Part shown: piece by piece, positions 12,153-22,164 of the stretch
Numbering within the stretch: position 1 is the first letter of the stretch
Layout: every line of letters starts with the position of its first letter
From: Actinomycetales bacterium
Lineage (GTDB): Bacteria > Actinomycetota > Actinomycetes > Actinomycetales > Cellulomonadaceae
Reading direction: 5' to 3'
Assembly (NCBI GenBank): GCA_020444245.1
Contig: JAHLLI010000003.1
Location: forward strand, 124,001 to 188,000
DNA length: 64,000 nt
Notes under the pieces: generated by a model
Database searches by the model: none
What the model was told of the DNA's origin: nothing
The model's input: the letters and a program-made list of their open reading frames with translations, nothing else
Made by a program: the position numbers and the translations under genes

Positions 12153-14360
12153 ATGCGGCACGACGACAGCGGCTACGGGAACCTACGCCGGCTGGGTGTG
12201 CACCCGGCCGGCGACGGGGTCGACGTCGCCGTGCTCGCGTCGCACGCCGACGGCGTCGACCTGTGCCTGCTGGACCCGGACCCCACGTCGCCCGACGGCT
12301 GGGCCGAGCGCCGGGTGCCGCTGTCCGGCCCGACCTACGGCGTCTGGCACGCCCACGTCCCCGGCGTCACGCCCGGCCAGCGGTACGGCTTCCGCGCGAG
12401 CGGCCGCTGGGACCCGGCCGCCGGGGTGCGCTACAACCCGGCGAAGCTGCTGGTCGACCCGTACGCCCGCGGCCTGGACGGGCTGGAACGGCTCGCCACC
12501 CCCCGCGCCGAGCGCTACGGGCACGCGGTCGACGCCGACCACCAACCGTTGCCCGGCGGGCTCGCAGCCGACCCGGCCGACTCGCGCGCCGTCATGCCGC
12601 ACTCGGTCGTCCTGGCGGACCCGGGCCACGCGGCGGACACCCGCCCGCGCGTGCCGATGGCGCAGACCGTGGTCTACGAGGCGCACGTCAAGGGTCTGAC
12701 GCAGCGGCTCGAGGCGCTGCCGCCCGAGCTGCGCGGGACCTACGCGGGGCTCGGCCACCCGGCGACCATCGCGCACCTGACCGACCTCGGGGTGACCACG
12801 CTCGAGCTCCTGCCGATCCAGGCGATCGCCACCGAGCCGTGGCTGGTGCGCGAGGGGCGCTCCAACTACTGGGGCTACAACACGCTCGGCTTCTTCGCCC
12901 CGCACCCCGGCTACGCCACCCGCGCGGCGCGGGAGGCCGGGCCGGCGGCGGTGCTGGAGGAGATCCGCGGCGCCGTCCAGGCGCTGCACGCAGCGGGTCT
13001 CGAGGTGCTGCTCGACGTGGTCTACAACCACACCTGCGAGGGCGGTACCGACGGACCGCACCTGTCCTGGCGCGGCCTGGACCCGACGGTCTACTACCTG
13101 CACGACGGGTCGACGCCGGCGCGGTTCGCCGACGTCACCGGGTGCGGCAACAGCCTGGACTTCCGCAGGCCACGGGTGGTGCAGCTCGCGCTGGACTCGC
13201 TGCGCTGGTGGGCCGAGCGGGTCGGCGTGGACGGCTACCGGTTCGACCTGATGGTCACCCTCGGGCGGGACGCGGACGGCTTCACCCCGCAGCACCCCTT
13301 CCTCATGACGCTGCAGACCGACCCCGTGCTGTCCGACCTCAAGCTGGTCGCCGAGCCGTGGGACCTGGGCCCCGGCGGCTGGCGCACCGGCGGCTTCCCC
13401 GCACCCCTGTCGGAGTGGAACGACCGGTTCCGCAACGCCGTCCGGTCCTTCTGGCTGGGCGACCCTGCCGAGGCGGCCCACGGTCGTCCCGGGCACGGCG
13501 TTCGGGACCTGGCGACCCGCCTGGCCGGCTCGGCGGACCTGTTCGGCTACTCCGACCCCCCGCTGATGCGCGGCGTGGTCGCGTCCGTCAACTACGTCAC
13601 GGCCCACGACGGGTTCACCGTCGCCGACCTGGTCGCCTACGAGCACAAGCACAACCTGGACAACGGCGAGCAGAACCGCGACGGCACGAACGACAACCGC
13701 TCGTGGAACCACGGGATCGAGGGCCCGGTGACCGCGGAGGGCCCCGGGCTGGAGATCCTCCCGCTGCGCCGCCGCTCCATCCGCAACCTGCTGGGCACGC
13801 TGCTGCTGTCCGCCGGGACCCCCATGATCACCGCGGGCGACGAGATCGGCCGCACCCAGCACGGCAACAACAACGCCTACAACCAGGACAACGCGACCTC
13901 GTGGATCGACTGGCGGCTCAGCCCGTGGCGGGAGAACCTGCTGGCCACCGTCCGGCACCTGATCCGGCTGCGCCAGGAGCTGCCCGCCCTGCACAACGCG
14001 GCGATCTTCCGCGGTCGCCCCTTCGACGGCTGCGACGACCAGCGCCCGGACCTGTTCTGGCGCACCGCCGAGGGCGCCGAGCTGCGCACGGACCAGTGGC
14101 AGGACCCGGCGGTGCGCACCCTGCAGATGATCCGCACCGGCTGCGACGGCTCGGCCGTGCTGCTGGTGGTCAACGGCGCGCTGGACCCGGTCGACCTCGT
14201 CCTCGCCGACGGCCTGGCGGGCGACTGGACGCTGCGCTGGGACTCGGCGTCCGAGCACCCCGACGAGACGACGGCGGAGCCGGTCGAGATCCTGCCGGTC
14301 GGCAGCGCGATCCAGATGGAACCGCTGGCCATCCGCCTGTACTCCGCCGGTCCGCGTTGA
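12153..14360 (+). CDS. glgX: Glycogen debranching enzyme GlgX (GH13)
   Basis: GlgX hydrolyses alpha-1,6 branches left after phosphorylase trimming. The 735 residues contain an N-terminal CBM48-like domain, then a GH13 barrel. The catalytic residues are visible: nucleophile Asp in VDGYRFDLMVTLG (about 362), acid/base Glu in LKLVAEPWDLG (about 400), and the transition-state His-Asp in VTAHDGFTVADLV (about 490). SNYWGYNTLGFFAPHPGYAT and EQNRDGTNDNRSWN are typical isoamylase/GlgX segments. The start at MRHDDSGYGN matches a CACACT element 8 nt upstream. It opens the alpha-glucan block with glgE, treS, maltokinase and glgB. Confidence 0.94.
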   Translation: MRHDDSGYGNLRRLGVHPAGDGVDVAVLASHADGVDLCLLDPDPTSPDGWAERRVPLSGPTYGVWHAHVPGVTPGQRYGFRASGRWDPAAGVRYNPAKLLVDPYARGLDGLERLATPRAERYGHAVDADHQPLPGGLAADPADSRAVMPHSVVLADPGHAADTRPRVPMAQTVVYEAHVKGLTQRLEALPPELRGTYAGLGHPATIAHLTDLGVTTLELLPIQAIATEPWLVREGRSNYWGYNTLGFFAPHPGYATRAAREAGPAAVLEEIRGAVQALHAAGLEVLLDVVYNHTCEGGTDGPHLSWRGLDPTVYYLHDGSTPARFADVTGCGNSLDFRRPRVVQLALDSLRWWAERVGVDGYRFDLMVTLGRDADGFTPQHPFLMTLQTDPVLSDLKLVAEPWDLGPGGWRTGGFPAPLSEWNDRFRNAVRSFWLGDPAEAAHGRPGHGVRDLATRLAGSADLFGYSDPPLMRGVVASVNYVTAHDGFTVADLVAYEHKHNLDNGEQNRDGTNDNRSWNHGIEGPVTAEGPGLEILPLRRRSIRNLLGTLLLSAGTPMITAGDEIGRTQHGNNNAYNQDNATSWIDWRLSPWRENLLATVRHLIRLRQELPALHNAAIFRGRPFDGCDDQRPDLFWRTAEGAELRTDQWQDPAVRTLQMIRTGCDGSAVLLVVNGALDPVDLVLADGLAGDWTLRWDSASEHPDETTAEPVEILPVGSAIQMEPLAIRLYSAGPR

Positions 14361-14404
14361 CCCGACGCTCCGGGGCCCGGGTGTCCGAACGACGCCAGCC
14401 TCGG

Positions 14405-14410
14405 TAGGTT
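14405..14410 (+). promoter_or_regulatory. Probable -10 element for leaderless glgE
   Basis: TAGGTT lies 6 nt before the GTG at 14417. This supports the long N-terminal form of GlgE. Confidence 0.5.
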
Positions 14411-14416
14411 CGACGT

Positions 14417-16705
14417 GTGAGCCCGTCGCCCGATCGCACACCCACGCCCGACGAGCCCCGCGGCCGCAACCGCGCCGGAGGTGGCTCGCCCGGCGGTCGC
14501 ACCAAGGGCAGCGCCCGACGACGGGCGACCGCCCCGTCGAGCGCGCCGGCGACGCCGGCCGCGCCCCCCGCCGGCCGACCGGCCGTGGCGTCGCGCGTCG
14601 GCTCCGGCGACGACGGCTCGATGACCGCCTCGCCCGAGCCCACCACCTCCACCTCGTTGCCCGCGCCGCTCGGCCGCGCCCGCACGCCGCTGCCCTCGCT
14701 GCCCGGTGGCGCCCGTACCGCGGTGGGCCGGATCCCCGTGGTGGACGTGCAGCCGGTGCTGGAGGGCGGACGCTGGCCCGCCAAGGCGGTGGTCGGCGAG
14801 GCCGTCGAGGTCACCGCGACGGTGTTCCGCGAGGGCCACGACGCGGTCGCCGCGAGCGCGGTGCTGGTCGCTCCGGACGGCTCGGTCCACACCACGACCC
14901 GGATGACGGTGGTCAACAAGGGCCTGGACACCTACCGGGCCGACCTCGTACCGGACGCGACCGGCCGCTGGTCCTTCCGCGTGGAGGGGTGGTCGGACCC
15001 GTACGGCACCTGGGTGCACGACGCCACGATCAAGGTCGACGCAGGGGTGGACGTCGAGCTCATGCTGGCGGAGGGCGCGATGCTCCTCGAGCGCGCCGCC
15101 GCCCGCGAACCACTGCCCGACGACGTCCGAGCCGCCCTCGGGTCGGGCGCCGCCGGGCTGCGGGACACCGACCTGGCGCCCCGCGAGCGGCTCGCGGCCG
15201 GGCTCGCCGAGCCGGTCGTCGCCGCGCTGGACGCCCACCCGCTGCGCGAGCTGCTGACCTCCTCGCCGGACTTCCCGCTGGTGGTGCAGCGCCCGCTCGC
15301 CCTGGCCGGCTCGTGGTACGAGATGTTCCCCCGCTCGGAGGGCGCGACCTACGACGCGGCCACCCGCACGTGGCGCTCGGGGACCCTGCGCACCGCGGCC
15401 GCGCGGCTGCCCGCGATCGCGCAGATGGGCTTCGACGTGGTGTACCTCACCCCGGTCCACCCGATCGGCACCACGTACCGCAAGGGTCGCAACAACTCAC
15501 TCACCCCGGCCCCGGGCGACCCCGGGTCGCCGTACGCGATCGGCTCGCCCGACGGCGGCCACGACGCGATCCACCCCGAGCTGGGCACGTTCGACGACTT
15601 CGACGCGTTCGTCGCCAGGGCCCGCGAGCTGGGCATGGAGGTCGCCCTCGACCTGGCCCTGCAGTGCTCGCCCGACCACCCGTGGGTGACCGCGCACCCC
15701 GAGTGGTTCACCACCCGGCTGGACGGGACCATCGCCTACGCGGAGAACCCGCCCAAGAAGTACCAGGACATCTACCCGCTGAACTTCGACAACGACCCCG
15801 CCGGGATCTACGCCGAGGTGCGCCGGGTGCTCCAGGTCTGGATCGACCACGGGGTCACGGCGTTCCGGGTGGACAACCCGCACACCAAGCCCCTGGAGTT
15901 CTGGGAGTGGCTGATCGCCGACGTCAACGCGGCGCACCCGGACGTGATCTTCCTGGCCGAGGCGTTCACCAGGCCGGCGATGATGCACACCCTGGCCAAG
16001 GTCGGTTTCCACCAGTCGTACACGTACTTCACCTGGCGCAACACCGCCGAGGAGATCGCCGAGTACTTCGAGGAGGTGTCCGGCGCGCCGGCGGCCTACA
16101 TGCGGCCGAGCTTCTGGCCGACCACCCACGACATCCTCACGCCGTACATGCAGCACGGCGGGCCCCCCGCGTTCGCGATCCGCGCGATCCTCGCCGCCAC
16201 CGGCGCGCCGACCTGGGGCATCTACTCCGGCTACGAGCTGGTGGAGAACGTGCCGCGACCCGGCGTCGAGGAGCAGATCGACAACGAGAAGTACGAGTTC
16301 AAGCCGCGCAACTGGTTCGCCGCCCGCCAGACCGGCATCGGCGACCTGCTCGCCCGGCTGAACGCGATCCGCCGCGAGCACCCAGCGCTCCAGCGGCTGC
16401 GCGGCCTGACCGTGCACCCGGCCACGGACGAGGCGACGGTCTGCTTCTCGCGTCGGGTCACCGCGGAGCAGTCCCCGACCGGTCGCGCCGACACCGTGCT
16501 CGTGGTGGTCAACACCGACGCGCACCACACCCGTGAGGGCACCCTGCGGCTCGACCTCGAGGCGCTGGGCCTGGCCGCGGACGCGGGCACCTTCGTCGTC
16601 CGGGACCTCATCTCGGGCGAGACGTACACGTGGGACGGCGAGCCGTACGTGCGGCTCGACCCCTGGACCCGCTGCGGCCACGTCCTGGCTGTGGAGGCGC
16701 CGTGA
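14417..16705 (+). CDS. glgE: Maltosyltransferase GlgE (maltose-1-phosphate : alpha-glucan)
   Basis: GlgE extends alpha-1,4-glucans from maltose-1-phosphate. The conserved protein starts near residue 104 (VGRIPVVDVQPVLEGGRWPA). Before it lies a roughly 100-residue Pro/Ala/Arg/Ser-rich extension that looks disordered. GH13_3 hallmarks follow: nucleophile Asp in GVTAFRVDNPHTKP, acid/base Glu in VIFLAEAFTRPAMMH, and the maltose-phosphate-site segment PENPPKKYQDIYP-like at AENPPKKYQDIYPLNF. Total length is 762. The GTG at 14417 is supported by TAGGTT 6 nt upstream; an internal ATG at 14621 would give a 694-residue protein. The stop overlaps the treS GTG in GTGA. Confidence 0.94.
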   Translation: MSPSPDRTPTPDEPRGRNRAGGGSPGGRTKGSARRRATAPSSAPATPAAPPAGRPAVASRVGSGDDGSMTASPEPTTSTSLPAPLGRARTPLPSLPGGARTAVGRIPVVDVQPVLEGGRWPAKAVVGEAVEVTATVFREGHDAVAASAVLVAPDGSVHTTTRMTVVNKGLDTYRADLVPDATGRWSFRVEGWSDPYGTWVHDATIKVDAGVDVELMLAEGAMLLERAAAREPLPDDVRAALGSGAAGLRDTDLAPRERLAAGLAEPVVAALDAHPLRELLTSSPDFPLVVQRPLALAGSWYEMFPRSEGATYDAATRTWRSGTLRTAAARLPAIAQMGFDVVYLTPVHPIGTTYRKGRNNSLTPAPGDPGSPYAIGSPDGGHDAIHPELGTFDDFDAFVARARELGMEVALDLALQCSPDHPWVTAHPEWFTTRLDGTIAYAENPPKKYQDIYPLNFDNDPAGIYAEVRRVLQVWIDHGVTAFRVDNPHTKPLEFWEWLIADVNAAHPDVIFLAEAFTRPAMMHTLAKVGFHQSYTYFTWRNTAEEIAEYFEEVSGAPAAYMRPSFWPTTHDILTPYMQHGGPPAFAIRAILAATGAPTWGIYSGYELVENVPRPGVEEQIDNEKYEFKPRNWFAARQTGIGDLLARLNAIRREHPALQRLRGLTVHPATDEATVCFSRRVTAEQSPTGRADTVLVVVNTDAHHTREGTLRLDLEALGLAADAGTFVVRDLISGETYTWDGEPYVRLDPWTRCGHVLAVEAP

Positions 16706-18513
16706 GCGAGACGCCGTCACCCGTCCCGGTCGACACCGGGGCGATGCGCATCGTCGAGCCGGAGCAGGTACGGCCGACGACCGGCAGCACCGCGCGGGTG
16801 GACCCGACCCGGGCGCTGCCGCCGCGTGCCCAACCGACCGCGGCACTGCCCCACCAGCCCTCGCCCGGCCTGTCCGACGACCCGGACTGGTACCGCACCG
16901 CGGTGTTCTACGAGGTCATGCTGCGCTGCTTCGCCGACTCCACCGGGGCGGGCTCGGGAGATCTCCGGGGCCTGATCGGGCGGCTGGACTACCTGCAGTG
17001 GCTCGGCGTGGACTGCCTGTGGCTGCCGCCGTTCTACCCGTCCCCGCTGCGCGACGGCGGGTACGACATCGCCGACTACACGGCCATCGCCTCCCAGTAC
17101 GGCACCCTGAGCGACTTCGCCGAGCTCATCGAGGCCGCCCACGCCCGGGGCATGCGGATCGTCGTCGACATGGTGATGAACCACACCTCGGACGCCCACC
17201 CGTGGTTCCAGGCCTCCCGTTCGGACCCCGACGGCCCCTACGGCGACTTCTACGTGTGGAGCGACGACCCGGAGCGCTACTCCGGCGCGCGGATCATCTT
17301 CGTGGACACCGAGGCCTCCAACTGGACGTTCGACCCCGTGCGCCGGCAGTACTACTGGCACCGGTTCTTCAGCCACCAGCCGGACCTGAACTTCGAGAAC
17401 GCCTACGTGCGCGAGGCCATGAAGGACGTCGCCCGGTTCTGGCTGCGGATGGGTATCGACGGGTTCCGGCTGGACGCGGTGCCCTACCTGTTCGAGGAGG
17501 AGGGCACCAACTGCGAGAACCTCCCCCGGACCCACGCCTACCTGGCCGAGATGCGCGCCATGGTCGACGAGGAGTTCCCCGGGCGGATCCTGCTCGCCGA
17601 GGCCAACCAGTGGCCCGAGGACGTCATCGAGTACTTCGGCACGGCCGAGGCGCCCGAGTGCCACATGTGCTTCCACTTCCCGGTGATGCCGCGGATCTTC
17701 TACGCGATCCGCGACCAGAAGGCCGCAGCGATCGTCGACATCCTCGCCGACACCCCGCAGGTGCCGGCCGGCGGGCAGTGGGGCACCTTCCTGCGCAACC
17801 ACGACGAGCTCACCCTCGAGATGGTCTCCACCGAGGAGCGCGCGGCGATGTACGGCTGGTACGCGCCCGACCCCCGGATGCGCGCCAACATCGGGATCCG
17901 CCGGCGGCTCGCACCGCTGCTGGACAACTCGCGGGCCGAGATCGAGCTCGCCCACGCGCTGCTGCTGTCCCTGCCCGGCAGCCCCTGCCTGTACTACGGC
18001 GACGAGATCGGGATGGGCGACAACATCTGGCTGCCGGACCGCGATGCGGTGCGCACCCCGATGCAGTGGACCCCGGATCGCAACGCCGGCTTCTCCACCA
18101 CGTCCGACCCGGGCAAGCTCTACCTGCCCGTGGTGCAGTCCCTGGTGCACACCTACACGGCGATCAACGTCGAGTCCCAGCTCGCGCAGAACACCTCGCT
18201 GCTGCACTGGGTGCACGGCATGCTCGCCATCCGGCGGCAGCACCCGGTGTTCGGCAGCGGCCGGTACGTGCCCGTGCAGACGCACAACGACGCGGTGCTC
18301 GCCTTCTGCCGCACCGACGACACCGAGACCGTGCTGTGCGTCGCGAACCTGGCGGCCACGCCGCGGGCGGCCACGCTGACGCTGCCCGACCACGCGGGGG
18401 CGGCGCTGGCCGACGTGTTCGGCGGCGCGCAGTTCGGGCAGGTCGGCGCCGACGGCACGGTGCGCGTGACGCTGGGCTCGCGCGACTTCTTCTGGCTCAC
18501 GGTGGCGCCGTGA
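16702..18513 (+). CDS. treS: Trehalose synthase TreS (maltose/trehalose isomerase, GH13)
   Basis: TreS interconverts trehalose and maltose. The 603-residue protein has a Pro-rich N-terminal stretch of about 55 residues, then the TreS signature DWYRTAVFYEVMLRCFADST. Catalytic residues are the Asp in GIDGFRLDAVPYLFEEEGTN, the Glu in RILLAEANQWPEDV and the His-Asp in FLRNHDELTLEMV. It is not fused to a maltokinase, unlike some bacterial TreS proteins. The GTG start overlaps the glgE stop and the stop overlaps the maltokinase start, both as GTGA, so glgE-treS-mak is translationally coupled. Confidence 0.95.
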   Translation: MSETPSPVPVDTGAMRIVEPEQVRPTTGSTARVDPTRALPPRAQPTAALPHQPSPGLSDDPDWYRTAVFYEVMLRCFADSTGAGSGDLRGLIGRLDYLQWLGVDCLWLPPFYPSPLRDGGYDIADYTAIASQYGTLSDFAELIEAAHARGMRIVVDMVMNHTSDAHPWFQASRSDPDGPYGDFYVWSDDPERYSGARIIFVDTEASNWTFDPVRRQYYWHRFFSHQPDLNFENAYVREAMKDVARFWLRMGIDGFRLDAVPYLFEEEGTNCENLPRTHAYLAEMRAMVDEEFPGRILLAEANQWPEDVIEYFGTAEAPECHMCFHFPVMPRIFYAIRDQKAAAIVDILADTPQVPAGGQWGTFLRNHDELTLEMVSTEERAAMYGWYAPDPRMRANIGIRRRLAPLLDNSRAEIELAHALLLSLPGSPCLYYGDEIGMGDNIWLPDRDAVRTPMQWTPDRNAGFSTTSDPGKLYLPVVQSLVHTYTAINVESQLAQNTSLLHWVHGMLAIRRQHPVFGSGRYVPVQTHNDAVLAFCRTDDTETVLCVANLAATPRAATLTLPDHAGAALADVFGGAQFGQVGADGTVRVTLGSRDFFWLTVAP

Positions 18514-19880
18514 GCCTCGACCGCGACCTCGTGCCGCTGCTCGCGGACTGGATGCCGCGGCAACGGTGGTACCCGGCCAAGGGCCGCGGCGTGGGGCTGC
18601 GCATCCTGGGCGGCCTGCGCCTGGACGGCACGGCCCGTCAGATCCGCCTGGACGGCACATCGGCGTCGGACGGCGAGGTCGCGGTCGAGGTGTACGTCGT
18701 GGGCCTGGACTCCGGCGACCGGCTGGACGTCGTCCAGGTGCCCCTGACGTCGCGCTCCGCGCCACTGGCCGGCGCCGAGCACGCGCTGGTGGGCCGCGCG
18801 ACCGACCCGGCGCGGGGGCGGGTGTGGGTCTACGACGCACCGCACGACCCGGCGTTCGTCGCCGCCCTGCTCGCGGCGCTCGAGCGCCCGGCGGGCCACC
18901 CGGCGCCGCCTGCGCCCACCACGTCGCGGGTGCTGCGCGGCGAGCAGTCCAACACCAGCGTGATCATCGACGGCGACGGCCCCCGGCCGGTGATCGTCAA
19001 GGTGTTCCGCACGCTGCACCCCGGTGAGAACCCGGACGTCGAGGTGCTGCGCGGGCTGGACGGGTTCGCGCAGGTCCCGGGGTTGGTCGGCTGGCTGCCC
19101 GGGTCCTGGGCCGGGCCCGCCGGCGAGCCGGTGGACGGTCAGCTCGCCGTCGCCACCGAGTTCGTCGCCGACGGCCGGGACGCGTGGCGCGAGGCAGCCG
19201 AGGCCGTCGCCGACGGCGTGGACTTCGGCGCCCGGGCGCGCAGCCTCGGCGCCGCGACGGCGACGCTGCACACCGCGCTCGCCGGCGCGTTCGGCACCAC
19301 ACCCGTGGACGACGCGGCCCGAGCCGGGCTGCGCGACGCGCTGCGCTCGCGGATCACCTGGGCGCTGTCGACCACCGACGCCCTGGAGCGCTACCGGGGC
19401 GCGCTGGCAGACCGGGCCGAGCACCTCGACCTCGCCGACCTACCTCCGCTGCAACGGGTGCACGGCGACTTCCACCTCGGCCAGGTGCTGCACTCGCCCA
19501 CCCGAGGCTGGGTGGTCCTGGACTTCGAGGGCGAGCCGCTGCGGCCGCTCGCCGATCGCGCGCGGCCGGACCTGGCGCTGCGCGACGTGGCCGGCATGCT
19601 CCGCTCCTTCGACTACGCCGCCGGTCAGATCCGGGTGAGCACCCACGACGGGGCCGCCGCGGGCGCGGCCGACGCCTGGGCCCGCGCTGCTCGCGACGCG
19701 TTCTGCGCCGGGTACGCCGACGTGGCCGGACGCGATCCCCGCGAGGACGCGGCACTGCTCGCCGCGCTCGAGCTGGACAAGGCGCTGTACGAGGTCGTCT
19801 ACGAGGCGCGCAACCGCCCGGAGTGGATCGACGTGCCGCTGGGCGCCGTCGACCGCCTGCTCGGGGCGTCCTCGACCTGA
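18510..19880 (+). CDS. mak: Maltokinase (Pep2/Mak)
   Basis: This enzyme uses ATP to make maltose-1-phosphate, the GlgE donor. The 456 residues begin MSLDRDLVPLLADWMPRQRW, matching the maltokinase N-terminal cap domain with its WMPxQRWY motif. The APH-like kinase core carries the catalytic loop RVHGDFHLGQVL (about 320), the metal site VVLDFEGEPLRP and the C-terminal LDKALYEVVYEARNRP helix. Start and stop positions couple it to treS. Together with TreS it channels trehalose into alpha-glucan synthesis. Confidence 0.94.
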   Translation: MSLDRDLVPLLADWMPRQRWYPAKGRGVGLRILGGLRLDGTARQIRLDGTSASDGEVAVEVYVVGLDSGDRLDVVQVPLTSRSAPLAGAEHALVGRATDPARGRVWVYDAPHDPAFVAALLAALERPAGHPAPPAPTTSRVLRGEQSNTSVIIDGDGPRPVIVKVFRTLHPGENPDVEVLRGLDGFAQVPGLVGWLPGSWAGPAGEPVDGQLAVATEFVADGRDAWREAAEAVADGVDFGARARSLGAATATLHTALAGAFGTTPVDDAARAGLRDALRSRITWALSTTDALERYRGALADRAEHLDLADLPPLQRVHGDFHLGQVLHSPTRGWVVLDFEGEPLRPLADRARPDLALRDVAGMLRSFDYAAGQIRVSTHDGAAAGAADAWARAARDAFCAGYADVAGRDPREDAALLAALELDKALYEVVYEARNRPEWIDVPLGAVDRLLGASST

Positions 19881-19907
19881 GTCGGTGCGCACCGCGCCAC
19901 ACCATGG

Positions 19908-19913
19908 CAGGGT
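19908..19913 (+). promoter_or_regulatory. Possible -10 element for leaderless glgB
   Basis: CAGGGT lies 6 nt before the ATG at 19920, in the 39-nt gap after the maltokinase gene. It may give glgB its own promoter. Confidence 0.35.
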
Positions 19914-19919
19914 GGCTCC

Positions 19920-22118
19920 ATGACGACACCTCCACCTCCGTCTGCACCGGCGCCCCGCGGAGTCTTCACAGAGGAGCTGACGGCGATCGCCGCCGGCGTC
20001 CACCAGGACCCGCACCGGGTCCTGGGTGCTCACCTCGACGACGGGGTCGTCACCTTCCGCATGTTGCGGCCGATGGCGGACGCCGTCGTGGTGCTCACGC
20101 CGGACGGCGAGGTCCCCGCCGCGCACGAGCACGACGGGGTCTGGGTCGCCGTGCTCGAGGCGCGCGAGGTCCCGGACTACCGGCTCCGGGTGACCTACGG
20201 CGGCATCCCCGCGACCCTCGACGACCCGTACCGGTTCATCCCGACGCTCGGAGAGATGGACCTGCACCTCATCGCCGAGGGTCGCCACGAGGAGCTGTGG
20301 ACGGCGCTCGGCGCCAACGTGCGCCGCTACGAGGGCCCGATGGGCGAGGTGGAGGGCACGTCGTTCGCAGTCTGGGCGCCCAACGCCAGGGCGGTGCGCG
20401 TGGTCGGCGACTTCAACCACTGGCAGGGCGCGACCCACGCGATGCGCGAGCTGGGCGGCAGCGGGGTCTGGGAGCTGTTCGTCCCCGGCGTCGCGGCCGG
20501 CACGGTCTACAAGTACGAGATCCTCACCCAGGACGGCTCGTGGCGGCAGAAGGCCGACCCGATGGCCAAGGGCACGGAGCTGCCCCCCGCCACGGCGTCC
20601 GTCGTCGTGGAGTCGAGCTACACCTGGGGCGACAAGGACTGGATCGACCGACGCACCGGCGCCGACCCGCACCAGGGCCCGATGAGCATCTACGAGGTGC
20701 ACCTGGGCTCGTGGCGCCCCGGTCTCGGCTACCGCGAGCTCGCCGACCAGCTGGTCGAGCACGTCGTCGAGATGGGCTTCACGCACGTGGAGTTCCTGCC
20801 GGTGGCCGAGCACCCGTTCGGTGGCTCGTGGGGCTACCAGGTCAGCTCCTACTACGCCCCCACCTCGCGGTTCGGCTCCCCCGACGACTTCCGCCTGCTC
20901 GTCGACCGGCTGCACCAGGCGGGCGTCGGCGTGATCGTGGACTGGGTCCCGGCGCACTTCCCGAAGGACGAGTGGGCGCTGGGCCGGTTCGACGGCACCC
21001 CGCTGTACGAGCACCCCGACCCGCTGCTGGGCGAGCACCCGGACTGGGGCACCTTCGTCTTCGACTTCGGCCGCAACGAGGTGCGCAACTTCCTGGTCGC
21101 GAACGCCACGTACTGGCTCGAGGAGTTCCACGTCGACGGCCTGCGCGTGGACGCGGTCGCCTCGATGCTCTACCTGGACTACTCGCGCAGCCACGGCCAG
21201 TGGCGGCCCAACGTGCACGGCGGCCGGGAGAACCTGGACGCCATCGCGTTCATCCAGGAGGCCAACGCGACGGCGTACCGCCGCACCCCCGGCATCCTCA
21301 TGATCGCCGAGGAGTCCACGGCCTGGCCGGGGGTCACCACCCCGACGAGCGGCGGCGGCCTGGGCTACGGCCTGAAGTGGAACATGGGCTGGATGAACGA
21401 CACCCTGCGCTACCTGGCCGAGGAGCCGATCAACCGCCGGTACCACCACAACGAGATCACGTTCTCGATGGTGTACGCGTTCTCCGAGAAGTTCATCCTG
21501 CCGATCAGCCATGACGAGGTCGTGCACGGCAAGGGCTCGCTCATGCACAAGATGCCGGGCGAGCACCTCCAGCAGGCCGCGGGCCTGCGCGGCCTGCTCA
21601 CCTACCAGTGGACGCACCCCGGCAAGCAGCTGCTGTTCATGGGCAGCGAGTTCGGCCAGACCGCCGAGTGGAGCGAGTCGCGCGGACTCGACTGGCACCT
21701 GCTCGAGCACGCCACGCACCAGGGCATCGCCCGCCTCGTGGTGGACCTGAACCGGTTCTACCGCTCCGAGCCCGCCCTGTGGGCACTCGACGCCGACCCG
21801 GCCGGGTTCGAGTGGATCGACTCCCAGGACGCCGGGCACAACGTGCTCAGCTACATCCGGCGCGACGGGAACGGTCGCAGCGTGGTGGTCGCGGTGAACT
21901 TCGCCGGGGTCACCCACGAGGGCTACCGGCTCGGGCTGCCGTCGGGCGGGGCCTGGCGCGAGGTGATCAACACCGACGCGGACGTCTACGGCGGCTGGGG
22001 CGTGGGGAACATGGGCAGGGTCGAGGCCTCCGCGCAGCCGATGCACGCCCAGGGCTGGTCGGCGAGCGTCCGGCTGCCGGCTCTCGGTGCGATCGTGCTG
22101 GTCCCCGAGGACCAGTAG
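19920..22118 (+). CDS. glgB: 1,4-alpha-glucan branching enzyme GlgB (GH13)
   Basis: GlgB makes alpha-1,6 branches in glycogen. The 732 residues include two N-terminal CBM48-type segments (the second around [20 protein letters not shown]) and a GH13_9 barrel. Catalytic residues are the Asp in [19 protein letters not shown], the Glu in [14 protein letters not shown] and the His-Asp in [15 protein letters not shown]. The family signature [20 protein letters not shown] is clear. Length is usual for the two-CBM48 form. It is the last gene of the block and is followed by a strong hairpin. Confidence 0.96.
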   Translation: MTTPPPPSAPAPRGVFTEELTAIAAGVHQDPHRVLGAHLDDGVVTFRMLRPMADAVVVLTPDGEVPAAHEHDGVWVAVLEAREVPDYRLRVTYGGIPATLDDPYRFIPTLGEMDLHLIAEGRHEELWTALGANVRRYEGPMGEVEGTSFAVWAPNARAVRVVGDFNHWQGATHAMRELGGSGVWELFVPGVAAGTVYKYEILTQDGSWRQKADPMAKGTELPPATASVVVESSYTWGDKDWIDRRTGADPHQGPMSIYEVHLGSWRPGLGYRELADQLVEHVVEMGFTHVEFLPVAEHPFGGSWGYQVSSYYAPTSRFGSPDDFRLLVDRLHQAGVGVIVDWVPAHFPKDEWALGRFDGTPLYEHPDPLLGEHPDWGTFVFDFGRNEVRNFLVANATYWLEEFHVDGLRVDAVASMLYLDYSRSHGQWRPNVHGGRENLDAIAFIQEANATAYRRTPGILMIAEESTAWPGVTTPTSGGGLGYGLKWNMGWMNDTLRYLAEEPINRRYHHNEITFSMVYAFSEKFILPISHDEVVHGKGSLMHKMPGEHLQQAAGLRGLLTYQWTHPGKQLLFMGSEFGQTAEWSESRGLDWHLLEHATHQGIARLVVDLNRFYRSEPALWALDADPAGFEWIDSQDAGHNVLSYIRRDGNGRSVVVAVNFAGVTHEGYRLGLPSGGAWREVINTDADVYGGWGVGNMGRVEASAQPMHAQGWSASVRLPALGAIVLVPEDQ

Positions 22119-22129
22119 CCGTCGGACCG

Positions 22130-22164
22130 TACTGAGGCGACCGCCGGCGGTGGTCGCCTCAGTA
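22130..22164. terminator. Bidirectional hairpin terminator between glgB and the Trx-TPR gene
   Basis: A 16-bp stem (22130-22145 with 22149-22164, one G-U wobble) closes on a GGC loop. There is no U tract, as is common in high-G+C actinobacterial terminators. Its right arm contains the stop codon of the convergent Trx-TPR gene, so it can serve both transcripts. Confidence 0.75.
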
